From the NCBI GenBank assembly GCA_002839805.1, contig PGYT01000014.1:5208-56622 (forward strand): 51,415 nt of DNA, given 5' to 3'. Below the pieces are notes generated by a model that saw only the letters and a program-made list of their open reading frames with translations, searched no databases and was not told the DNA's origin. Below are positions 18,128 through 26,216 of this stretch, one piece after another (position 1 is the stretch's first letter; each line of letters starts with the position of its first letter). A program made the position numbers and the translations under genes. The stretch comes from Ignavibacteriae bacterium HGW-Ignavibacteriae-2 (GTDB lineage Bacteria > Bacteroidota > Ignavibacteria > Ignavibacteriales > Melioribacteraceae).

Positions 18128-18256
18128 TGTTTTTTATAAGATTAAAAATTTTTTATCTAAAATTTTGTTCATTAGTTAAAATAGGATAGAAAAAAATTGT
18201 AATAATCTTAGTTGTTTTATCCGATTTAATTTCATCAATACATGATAGTTTTATAT

Positions 18257-18451
18257 CTATTTTCGAATTCCCTCTTTATTAAATTTTAACACCTCAATTG
18301 GACATGCCCAAACGCATTTGGAACAATTGGTACATAATTCTTCTGAAATTGTAATTTCAGCTTCTTTGAGTTCAATTGCATCCTCGGGACAAATCCCGAC
18401 ACAACATCCGCAAAAATCACATTTATCAGGCAATATTTCTATAAGAAGCAA
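18257..18451 (-). CDS. 2[4Fe-4S] ferredoxin
   Basis: The 64-aa protein carries two CxxCxxCxxxC(P) clusters: CDFCGCCVGICPEDAIEL and CTNCSKCVWACPIEVL. It is a small soluble electron carrier. No ATG is available; the frame opens after a stop at about 18491, and the TTG at 18451 with AAAGG nine bases upstream is the best start. It lies between the geranylgeranyl reductase-like gene and a decayed region, so loss of an original 5' end is possible, but the length is already normal for this family. It is a plausible electron donor for the reductase or Rnf substrate. Confidence 0.8.
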   Translation of the reverse strand: MLLIEILPDKCDFCGCCVGICPEDAIELKEAEITISEELCTNCSKCVWACPIEVLKFNKEGIRK

Positions 18452-18800
18452 AGGGATTAAACCTTTCTTAAAATTGAGAATGTAAAATAGTTATAGATTG
18501 TCTTAATAAAAAGAAATTACTTATAAATTATTTGATAATTTGATAGAATGGTACAATTTCTGAGCAAATTCGAGCCAAATATCCATTTTAAGGTAGATTG
18601 GAAATTTTATATTTATTCAGGCAAAATTATCATAATTAAAAATTATTGAGCTTTTCAGTCTCTTGTAGCATTGAAATAGTTATTATATCCAACTTTTTTC
18701 AAGTTTCATTTTCTCCAATTTATAATGAATTGGTGCTTTTTAAGATTATTGAAATATAATTTAGAATTGTAAAAGGGACAAAAAAATCATAAAATATTTT

Positions 18801-19690
18801 TCGTTTTAAATTGTCATAAATTCTATAAGCAATTTGTTCCTCGGTTAATCCTTCGTTTTCCAGTACATCTTATAAAAGCGCTGGTTTAAACCAACGCTCC
18901 TTTAATGCGAAAGGTAATGTATGAGTAGTTTTTCTGTTTTTTAACAAAAACTCCGCGAGAATTGAATATAGTCCGCCAATTAAAAAATTGTCTTCTACAG
19001 TAACAACAAGTTTATATTCTTCTAAAGCGGGCCGAATAATTTCAGCATCAAAAGGATTAATAAATCGCAAATTTAATATCCTTATACTTACACCTATAGT
19101 CTCCAGAATATTTTTTGCATACTGAACTTGATTAAACGATAAGTCATACACGAGTATTGCCGCATCAGTTCCTTTTCAGAATACCTCCGTTTGACCGATT
19201 TCAAATTATTTTTATACCACGCTGGCTATAAGAGGATTAAAACGAAGATAAAATGGATTTTTACATTCCAGTTTTTTCGGTAATCCTTTTAGCATATCGG
19301 ATTCGTTGGCAGGTCAGAAAACATTCATATTTGGAATAACCTTCATCGGCGATATATCTTCCAAGGCCTGGTGAGTAGGATCGTTAGCTTCCGATAAAAA
19401 ACCGGCGACACTTCCTACTATTTTAACGGGCAAGTTTCCTATGCCGAAGACGGTTCGAATAAACTCGAAAGCGTGTATGGTTAATATATTTGCTTATGCG
19501 TGTATTACATGGATTCTGCCGCCCAGCGCCAAAACGAAGTAGACGTATACAATTGTTTGTTCGGCTATGCCTACGTTAATAAATCTTTCTGACAGGTTAC
19601 GCATTGCCGCACAATTTTAGGATGTTAAAATAATATATCGGTGGTCGCCTGTTACAATGTTCAGTAATAAATTTTCATAATTCATAATTT
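18801..19690 (-). pseudogene. Transketolase C-terminal half, decayed
   Basis: Minus-strand translation in shifting frames gives the pyrimidine-binding and C-terminal domains of a transketolase. In order: VTGDHRYIILTS, MRNLSERFINVGIAEQT, LPVKIVGSVAGF, NDPTHQALEDISPMKVIPNMNVF, FEIGQTEVF, KGTDAAILVYDLS, then the open segment 18870-19151 (INPFDAEIIRPALEEYKLVV, VEDNFLIGGLYSILAEFL). In-frame stops interrupt it after IPNMNVF, around 19200 and at 18870-18872, beyond which DVLENEGLTEEQIAYRIYDN continues the homology. Frame changes separate other blocks. The N-terminal thiamine-binding half was not found upstream. The enzyme would have transferred two-carbon units between sugar phosphates; the gene is clearly inactive. 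Confidence 0.88.
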
Positions 19691-19753
19691 TGTTAACACC
19701 ATTGTTTGGGATGTTAATAGAGATTGTTTTTCGTCGTGAAGCCCTTTCTGTAA

Positions 19754-20050
19754 TTGTTAAACTTCTTTGTCCGTAAACTTACAGAACCAGCGATGGAAGC
19801 GTTATTCAATACCAGGCGTGCCCATAACGGATTAAAGAAAATAAGTATGACACATCACCATTTTTATAAACATTATATGGACTCAACCGCTTTAAGGAGA
19901 AGTGTTTGGAATAATATTGAATCGTTTACTATGAATTTTAATGGAAAGAAAAAATTGTTAAACTTTTTCAAAGAAAAAGATTTTCCTCTTCTGATGCATG
20001 GAAATAGTAATGAACAGAAGGTGTGTTATAGAAAAGGAATAGTTTTTTAA
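19754..20050 (+). CDS. Unassigned 98-codon ORF, possibly a remnant
   Basis: An open frame of 98 codons starting with TTG-type or internal codons and no clear Shine-Dalgarno sequence. It contains AHNGLKKISMTHHHFYKHYM and WNNIESFTMNFNGKKKLL, a basic, His-rich composition I cannot assign. The next ATG (20051) is in the same frame directly after the stop and runs 57 codons to 20224, so the two could be pieces of one gene split by a TAA. It lies in the decayed interval next to the transketolase pseudogene, which lowers the chance that it is functional. Confidence 0.25.
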   Translation: MLNFFVRKLTEPAMEALFNTRRAHNGLKKISMTHHHFYKHYMDSTALRRSVWNNIESFTMNFNGKKKLLNFFKEKDFPLLMHGNSNEQKVCYRKGIVF

Positions 20051-20224
20051 ATGCCGGAGTCCCTTGAAAATCAATCGAAATATTCGAGTTTTTTTGTCAA
20101 TAATTCAAAACAGGAAAGCACACGCGTAAAATTGGAGAAAGTTCCTTCTAAAACCATTAACGCTGTTTCTTTATGTATCCCCAAATTAATAATTCCCAAA
20201 CTTGCCCGTCAGACTAATATTTAA
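20051..20224 (+). pseudogene. Same-frame ORF fragment following 19754-20050
   Basis: Fifty-seven codons beginning at the ATG directly after the TAA of the previous ORF, in the same frame (ENQSKYSSFFVNNSKQES, then VPSKTINAVSLCIPKLII). No family is recognised and no ribosome binding site stands out. I list it as a possible continuation of a broken gene. The remaining 20225-20436 holds only a 44-codon frame (20287-20421, ending GIIYGGKLFRVVP) and AT-rich sequence that must include the promoter of the rnf operon. Confidence 0.2.
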
Positions 20225-20436
20225 ACCACTCCAAGTCTTTTATTTCTCATACATTTATTCACTTTTTCAAATTTGAAAATAATATAATGATATTATTTAT
20301 TTTAGGAATTTGCACCTACAATTATTTCGAAATCAGCTTAAATTTAGACATTATAAAAGAACCCAGGGATCGTATTTATGGCATAATTTATGGTGGTAAA
20401 TTGTTTCGTGTTGTTCCATAAACTAATGAAACTAAT

Positions 20437-21774
20437 ATGGGTCTACTCAGTAAAGTAAAATCCTTTAAGGGTGGTGTTCATCCTGCGGAATGGAAAGAAC
20501 TTACGAAAAACTTATCCTTCGAACAAATGCCCAACCCAAATCTTGTTATTATTCCTTTAGCCCAGCATATAGGAAAACCGGCTAATCCCATCGTAAAAAA
20601 GAAAGATGAAGTTAAAGCCGGTCAGATTATTGCGGAAGCAGAAGGTTTTATTTCTTCGCCAATACACAGTCCGGTTTCAGGAATTATAAAAGACATACAC
20701 AGAGAAAATACTGTATCAGGTTTCCCAAAAGATTCAATCGTAATTCAATCAAGCGAGTCAAATGAAGTTGATTTAATGGATATTCTAAATCCCGAAACAA
20801 TTACGCCGGAAGAAATTAGGCAACGTGTAAAAGCGGCTGGAATTGTAGGACAAGGGGGAGCGGCATTTCCCACATTCGTAAAATTATCGCCGCCCGAAAA
20901 AACCAAAATCGATTGTGTGATTTTAAATGGATGCGAATGTGAACCATATCTTACTCGAGACGACCGTTATATGATTGAAAGAACCCAAGATGTGGTAAAC
21001 GGACTAAAATTAATAATGAAAGCTTTGGGAGTTAAAAAAGGCGCCATTGGTATTGAAAACAATAAATCGGAAGCTATTTCCAAAATTAGAGCCGCTGTTA
21101 AAAATCAAAATGATATAAGTGTTGAAATTCTACAGACAAAATATCCGCAAGGTGCCGAAAAGATGCTTATTAAAGCGGTGCTCGATAGGGAAGTGCCTCC
21201 GGGTAAATTACCTATGGATGTTGGAGCTGTAATTCAAAATATAGGTACCGCTATTGCAATTTATGATAGTGTTACAAAAGGTGAAGCTCAGATTACAGCC
21301 GCAATAACAGTATCCGGCGGTGGAATTAAACAACCCAAAAATGTTATTGTGCCTGTAGGCACTCCTTTAAAAGACGTTCTTGATTTTTGCGGCGGAGTAA
21401 AAGACAATGCTGTAAAAGTAATTGTTGGCGGACCAATGATGGGTGTAACACAATTCGATTTTGGCGCGCCTGTTATGAAAGCAACTTCGGGTATACTTGT
21501 ATTGACCTCGGCCGAAGTAAACGCGCATCCGGAAACGCCTTGTTTAAAATGCGGTAAATGTATTGAAGTTTGTCCACTTGGTTTAGTTCCAACTAAACTA
21601 GCGCGTTTTTCTCAGCTGGAAAGATACGAAGACGCTGAAAATTTTGGAATTACTACATGTATGGAATGCGGAACTTGTACATTCACTTGTCCGGCAAACA
21701 TTCCTTTGGTTCAATGGTTGCGTTTAGGCAAACAGAAAGTTCTTACTTTACAAAGAGAAAAAAAATCAGCTTAA
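20437..21774 (+). CDS. rnfC: Rnf electron transport complex subunit C
   Basis: RnfC is the peripheral subunit that exchanges electrons with NAD(H). The 445-aa protein has an N-terminal Rnf-Nqr barrel-like region, the nucleotide/FMN-binding stretch GQGGAAFPTFVKLSPPEKTK and LNGCECEPYLTRDDRYM, and two C-terminal [4Fe-4S] sites, CLKCGKCIEVCPLGLVP and CMECGTCTFTCPANIPL. It is the first gene of rnfCDGEAB, the gene order known from Acetobacterium and Clostridium. The Shine-Dalgarno sequence is weak. The operon follows 386 bp after the transketolase-pseudogene region and ORF remnants. Confidence 0.95.
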   Translation: MGLLSKVKSFKGGVHPAEWKELTKNLSFEQMPNPNLVIIPLAQHIGKPANPIVKKKDEVKAGQIIAEAEGFISSPIHSPVSGIIKDIHRENTVSGFPKDSIVIQSSESNEVDLMDILNPETITPEEIRQRVKAAGIVGQGGAAFPTFVKLSPPEKTKIDCVILNGCECEPYLTRDDRYMIERTQDVVNGLKLIMKALGVKKGAIGIENNKSEAISKIRAAVKNQNDISVEILQTKYPQGAEKMLIKAVLDREVPPGKLPMDVGAVIQNIGTAIAIYDSVTKGEAQITAAITVSGGGIKQPKNVIVPVGTPLKDVLDFCGGVKDNAVKVIVGGPMMGVTQFDFGAPVMKATSGILVLTSAEVNAHPETPCLKCGKCIEVCPLGLVPTKLARFSQLERYEDAENFGITTCMECGTCTFTCPANIPLVQWLRLGKQKVLTLQREKKSA

Positions 21775-21863
21775 ACTCTGTAGCTTTGTTTATTTGTGTT
21801 AGCATTGGATACTTAGAATGAATAATGCTGCAGAGATTTATTAGTATAAAAAAATGAGAGAGT

Positions 21864-22829
21864 ATGACTACCATTACTGAAAATCCCACTTACAAATTGG
21901 AACTCGCAAGCTCTCCGCACGTACACTCAAAATGGAATACAAAACAGGCAATGTGGTTGGTTGTAATCGCGTTAATTCCCCCGGTTATTTCCGCTTTGGT
22001 TTTTTTTGGATTCTATCAGTTGTCGATTATAGCGGTAAGCGTTGGCTTTTGTGTGGGAACGGAAATTACAATTAAAAAATTCAGAAAACGAAAAGTTTCG
22101 ATACAGGACGGAAGCGCCGTTATTACTGGATTGCTTTTAGCACTAATACTGCCTCCAAATTTTTCTCTAGTATCAACAGCATTAGGTGCTATAGTTGCCA
22201 TTTCAATTGGTAAAGAAATATTCGGTGGAATAGGATTTAATATTTTTAATCCCGCTTTAGTTGGCAGAGCTTTTTTACAAGCGGCTTTTCCTGTGCCAAT
22301 GACCACCTGGTATACTCCGAATTATTCGGTTGACACTATTACTAGTGCAACTCCTCTTTCGGCGATGAAATTCGATCATGTATTTGCGGATATTTCCAAT
22401 ATGTTTATAGGCAACATCGGCGGATCAATCGGCGAGACTTCCTCATTGGCTGTTTTAATAGGAGGAATTTTTCTCTTAGTTATCGGAATTGTAAATTGGA
22501 GAGTACCAATTGCTATGACCACAGGAGTAATTGTTTTCGGTGGAATATTCTGGTTGATTGATCCTGTTAAATACCCGAATCCTGCATTTCATCTCTTCGC
22601 GGGTGGATTTTTATTCGGAGCCCTGTTTATGGCTACCGATTGGGTTACTTCTCCATTAACAGCCAAAGGGATGTGGCTTTACGGACTGGGAATTTCTTTG
22701 ATGGTTGTTATTATCCGTTTGTTTGGGGGATTACCGGAAGGTGTTATGTACGCTATACTGTTAATGAATGCTTTTGTGCCTTTGATTAATAAATACACCC
22801 GTCCTAAAGTTTTCGGAGGTACGGTATGA
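21864..22829 (+). CDS. rnfD: Rnf electron transport complex subunit D
   Basis: RnfD is a polytopic inner-membrane subunit (321 aa) that carries covalently bound FMN. The flavinylated Thr is predicted to be T163 in TITSATPLSAM, matching the family S-[GA]-A-T-P-L motif. About nine hydrophobic helices are visible, for example VVIALIPPVISALVFFGF and AVITGLLLALILPP. GAGAG(T) precedes the ATG as ribosome binding site. The stop overlaps the rnfG start by four bases. Confidence 0.95.
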   Translation: MTTITENPTYKLELASSPHVHSKWNTKQAMWLVVIALIPPVISALVFFGFYQLSIIAVSVGFCVGTEITIKKFRKRKVSIQDGSAVITGLLLALILPPNFSLVSTALGAIVAISIGKEIFGGIGFNIFNPALVGRAFLQAAFPVPMTTWYTPNYSVDTITSATPLSAMKFDHVFADISNMFIGNIGGSIGETSSLAVLIGGIFLLVIGIVNWRVPIAMTTGVIVFGGIFWLIDPVKYPNPAFHLFAGGFLFGALFMATDWVTSPLTAKGMWLYGLGISLMVVIIRLFGGLPEGVMYAILLMNAFVPLINKYTRPKVFGGTV

Positions 22830-23392
22830 AAACAGTTGTTAAAATGATTGTAACATTATCTTTAATAGGAATTATTTCCGGCGGATTCCTTTCTTATATA
22901 GCTGCGTGGGCAGCACCCAAAATTGAAAAACATAGAAAAGAAGCTACAGCCAAAGCGATATTTCTAGTCCAGCCGGAAGGGAAAAAATACGAATCTGTAG
23001 AAAAAATTGATTTTGAATGTTATAAAGTGTTGGGTGAAAATGACCAATTGCTTGGTTTTGCATTGCCTTACGAGGGCAACGGTTTCCAGGGAAAAATAAG
23101 GCTGATGATTGGAATAAAAGATGACCTGAAAGAAATGACGGGTTTGCAAGTACTCGAACAAGTTGAAACTCCTGGATTAGGAACAAGAGTAACCGAAGAA
23201 GATTACTTAAAGCAGTTTGTCGGGTTGATTACCGAACCTCGGATCGACTGGGTTAAAGGGGCTGCACCTGATAAGTCAAATGAGATACAGGCAATAACAG
23301 GCGCAACAATTTCTTCGAAAGCTGTAGTTCTCATAGTAAATGATGGAATTAAAAAACTTCGCTCAATAAAAGATAGCGGAGGTAAATTATGA
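22826..23392 (+). CDS. rnfG: Rnf electron transport complex subunit G
   Basis: RnfG has one N-terminal membrane helix (about 5-30) and an external domain with covalent FMN. The FMN_bind region is complete: FQGKIRLMIGIKDDLKEM, ETPGLGTRVTEEDYLKQF, and the flavinylation site T161 in AITGATISSKAV. At 188 aa it has the usual length. It overlaps both neighbours by four bases (ATGA), so translation is coupled through the operon. Flavinylation needs an ApbE-type transferase, which is not in the window. Confidence 0.95.
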   Translation: MKTVVKMIVTLSLIGIISGGFLSYIAAWAAPKIEKHRKEATAKAIFLVQPEGKKYESVEKIDFECYKVLGENDQLLGFALPYEGNGFQGKIRLMIGIKDDLKEMTGLQVLEQVETPGLGTRVTEEDYLKQFVGLITEPRIDWVKGAAPDKSNEIQAITGATISSKAVVLIVNDGIKKLRSIKDSGGKL

Positions 23393-24072
23393 AAAAACAA
23401 GTGACTTTAATTAAAGAATATACGAAAGGTATCTGGGAAACCAATCCGGTATTTAAACAGGTCTTAGGCATGTGTCCGACTCTAGCTGTAACTGTTTCTG
23501 CAGAAAACGGGATAGCTATGGGTTTGGCAACTACTTTTGTTCTTGTGTTTTCAAGTTTTATTATTTCCTTAGTCAGGAAACTAATTCCAACTCAGGTTAG
23601 AATTGCAAGCTATATTGTTGTAATAGCTACATTCGTAACTATTGTGGATTTAGTGATGAAAGCTCAATTCCCGGAATTAAGTGTGGCTCTTGGTCCATAC
23701 ATTCCCTTGATTGTTGTTAACTGTATAATACTGGGCAGACAAGAAGCTTTTGCGTCCAAAAATTCTGTAGGTCGTTCTGTTACTGACGCTCTTGGAATGG
23801 GGAGTGGTTTTCTTTTAGCTTTGTTTATGCTCGGAAGTATTCGCGAAATTCTTGGTTCGCGTACAATTTTAGGATTTCAAGTGATGCCAAATTTTTATGA
23901 GCCGTGGCTGATTATGATACTTCCAGCCGGAGCGTTTTTAACACTTGGATTACTGATGGGTACTTTCGCTACTTTTTCCGCAAGAAAGAAAAGAATTGAA
24001 AGAGAGTTTATACTGAAAAAACATACTAGCTCTAGACAAATTATTTCCGCAACTGAAGGGGGAGCTGAATAA
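23389..24072 (+). CDS. rnfE: Rnf electron transport complex subunit E
   Basis: The 227-aa protein is a six-helix membrane protein, one of the paired RnfA/RnfE subunits that form the ion channel and a shared iron-sulfur site in the membrane core. Family landmarks are NPVFKQVLGMCPTLAVT near residue 20, with the conserved Cys, and VVNCIILGRQEAFASKN in the middle, with a second Cys. The C-terminal tail is basic and cytoplasmic. The stop and the next start share one base (TAATG). Confidence 0.95.
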   Translation: MKKQVTLIKEYTKGIWETNPVFKQVLGMCPTLAVTVSAENGIAMGLATTFVLVFSSFIISLVRKLIPTQVRIASYIVVIATFVTIVDLVMKAQFPELSVALGPYIPLIVVNCIILGRQEAFASKNSVGRSVTDALGMGSGFLLALFMLGSIREILGSRTILGFQVMPNFYEPWLIMILPAGAFLTLGLLMGTFATFSARKKRIEREFILKKHTSSRQIISATEGGAE

Positions 24073-24644
24073 TGGAACTGTTTTTAATTTTCTTTTCGGC
24101 TTCAATTGTAAACAATTTTGTTCTATCGTACTTTTTGGGTATCTGTCCATTTATAGGTGTATCCAATAAAATAAGCTCAGCCGTATCTATGGGTATGGCC
24201 ACAACATTTGTGATGGTTATAACGGCAATAGTCTCCTGGTTGATTTATCATATGATACTGGTACCATTTCAGCTGGAGTTCCTGCAGTATGTAGCGTTTA
24301 TTCTCGTAATAGCTTCACTGGTTCAGTTTGTTGAAATGTTTATCAAAAAAGTGAGTCAGCCTTTATACCGAGCTCTTGGAATTTTCCTTCCTTTAATTAC
24401 AACTAATTGCGCGATTTTAGGACTGGCGCTTTTTCTTGTTCTGCGCGATTATAATTTTTTGGAATCTATAGTCTTCGGAGTTGGTGCCGGAGCTGGTTTT
24501 ACTCTGGCTTTAACAATTATGGCAGGAATAAGAGAAGAATTGGATTTGGCGGATGTACCAAAACCTTTGCAGGGAGCACCCATAACTTTAATGGTCGCAG
24601 GAATTCTTGCCTTGGCGTTTATGGGATTTTCAGGTTTATTATAA
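24072..24644 (+). CDS. rnfA: Rnf electron transport complex subunit A
   Basis: The 190-aa protein is the partner of RnfE, with about six membrane helices. The conserved Cys motifs are NNFVLSYFLGICPFIGVS near the N-terminus and ITTNCAILGLALFLV near the middle, which together with RnfE hold a cluster within the membrane. It starts on the last base of rnfE. It ends 69 bp before rnfB; that gap has no terminator. Confidence 0.95.
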   Translation: MELFLIFFSASIVNNFVLSYFLGICPFIGVSNKISSAVSMGMATTFVMVITAIVSWLIYHMILVPFQLEFLQYVAFILVIASLVQFVEMFIKKVSQPLYRALGIFLPLITTNCAILGLALFLVLRDYNFLESIVFGVGAGAGFTLALTIMAGIREELDLADVPKPLQGAPITLMVAGILALAFMGFSGLL

Positions 24645-24713
24645 ATTACTTTGGCTCTGTTCTTATTTAGTATAGATGTAGTACAGAGTAGCTGAGATAA
24701 CGGAGGAATAAAT

Positions 24714-25553
24714 ATGGATGCAACTCTTTTAATAGCACTTGCAACAATGGGCGGGCTCGGTTTTATTTTCGCCGGCGGACTTGCTATTGCAGATAAAAAA
24801 CTAAGAGTTGAGGAGAATCCCTTAATAGGGCAAATAAATGACTCACTGCCGGGCGCCAATTGCGGGGCGTGCGGCAGAGCCGGTTGTTACGATTTTGCGT
24901 CAAATGTTGTTAACGGTACAGCACCCGTAAACGGATGTCCGGTTGGAGGAAACGATACAGCAGTAATTATAGCTGAAATTATGGGAGTGGAAGCCGGAAG
25001 CACTGTTAAAATGGTTCCAAGAATAATGTGTCGCGGAGGAAATAGTGAAGCCGTAAAAAAAATGGCTGAATATTACGGTCCTTTAAGTTGTAAAGCCATG
25101 GATGTAGTTTCGGGTGGCGACAAAATGTGTTACTATGGTTGTTTAGGCGGTGGCGATTGTGTTGAAGTCTGCCCATTCGATGCTATGATTATGAACGAAA
25201 ACGGTATTCCCGAAGTCATTGAAGAATTATGTACCGGTTGTACAATGTGTGTTAAAGCTTGCCCACGTAATGTAATTGAAATGCACCCCATTGATCGTAA
25301 TGTTTTTGTTTTCTGTAAAAATGAGGATGATCCCAAATCATCCAAAGAAGTTTGTAATGTTTCCTGCTGGGGATGTGGTATCTGTGCCCGTAAATCCGAA
25401 GGCAGTGTTGAAATGATAGGATTTCTGGGACATATCAATTATGATAAATTAGATGAAAGTAAAATCCCTTTTGATAAATGTAAATCGGGAGCTATAAATC
25501 ATCTACGCCCGGTAATTGAGGATTTAAAAATTACCGATGTACAAAATAATTGA
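24714..25553 (+). CDS. rnfB: Rnf electron transport complex subunit B, ferredoxin-type
   Basis: RnfB receives electrons from reduced ferredoxin. The 279-aa protein has an N-terminal membrane helix (about 4-25) followed by the 4Fe-4S domain NCGACGRAGCYDFASNV and CP at GCPVGG. Further Cys-rich motifs are CYYGCLGGGDCVEVCPFDAM and CTGCTMCVKACPRNVIEM, with additional Cys in CNVSCWGCGICARK, giving several [4Fe-4S] clusters. A GGAGG Shine-Dalgarno sequence precedes the ATG. It is the last Rnf gene and is followed by a RseC-family gene. Whether the complex pumps Na+ or H+ cannot be decided from this sequence. Confidence 0.95.
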   Translation: MDATLLIALATMGGLGFIFAGGLAIADKKLRVEENPLIGQINDSLPGANCGACGRAGCYDFASNVVNGTAPVNGCPVGGNDTAVIIAEIMGVEAGSTVKMVPRIMCRGGNSEAVKKMAEYYGPLSCKAMDVVSGGDKMCYYGCLGGGDCVEVCPFDAMIMNENGIPEVIEELCTGCTMCVKACPRNVIEMHPIDRNVFVFCKNEDDPKSSKEVCNVSCWGCGICARKSEGSVEMIGFLGHINYDKLDESKIPFDKCKSGAINHLRPVIEDLKITDVQNN

Positions 25554-25628
25554 ATTCGTAAAACAATTTAACAAGAACATTTTTTACAGATTAAAGATCT
25601 TATTAGCACTGTGCAGCAACGAGATAAA

Positions 25629-26069
25629 ATGATAAAAGAAGAATTAATAGAAGAGGGTGTTGTCTTAAAATCCGAAAACGGAATAGCCGAAATTGGATTA
25701 ATTGAAAGTGAAGATTGTGAAAATTGTTCTGCGAAATTGTTCTGTAAACCAGGTGAGGAAAAATCTAAAACAATTAAAGCTTATGATCCTTATAAAACCA
25801 AAGCGGGCGATTCGGTAAAAATATCGGTGTCGGGCAGCATTGTACTAAAAGCCACAATTCTATTGTACGGCATTCCCTTAATTATTTTAATACTCGGTAT
25901 TTGGATCGGTCTAATTTTCATTCCGTACAACTCTTCAAAAGAATTATTCTCTTTCATGTTTGCGCTGATTTTAATGGGCCTGTATTATTTAATAATATAT
26001 TTATACGGCAAAAAAAATAAAGTTCATTTAAATTTGGCTCGCATAATTACAGTTCAACGAAATAGATAA
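25629..26069 (+). CDS. SoxR-reducing/RseC family membrane protein
   Basis: The 146-aa protein has an N-terminal RseC_MucC-type domain with a Cys cluster (GVVLKSENGIAEI, CENCSAKLFCKP), then two membrane helices (about 82-104 and 112-130). In E. coli RseC belongs to the Rsx/Rnf system that keeps SoxR reduced. Its location 75 bp after rnfB fits a maturation or regulatory role for Rnf here; this is inference. A GTG at 25611 extends the frame; ATG 25629 is preferred because the conserved N-terminus begins there. Confidence 0.85.
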   Translation: MIKEELIEEGVVLKSENGIAEIGLIESEDCENCSAKLFCKPGEEKSKTIKAYDPYKTKAGDSVKISVSGSIVLKATILLYGIPLIILILGIWIGLIFIPYNSSKELFSFMFALILMGLYYLIIYLYGKKNKVHLNLARIITVQRNR

Positions 26070-26216
26070 TATATTTTACGCTCATAAATATTTTTATTGA
26101 AACAATTAATTCTTCCTTTTCTAATAACACCTGAGTCTAACTTTTCCTTATTAATTTGAAATTGAGTTAAACTACAAATAATTTATATACCTACTTATAA
26201 TTAATCGGTGAATAAG

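Noticed and set aside
18128-18256. Gap between reductase and ferredoxin as a possible promoter for the reductase
   Set aside because: No convincing promoter consensus was seen; the ferredoxin and reductase are in the same direction and could be co-transcribed.
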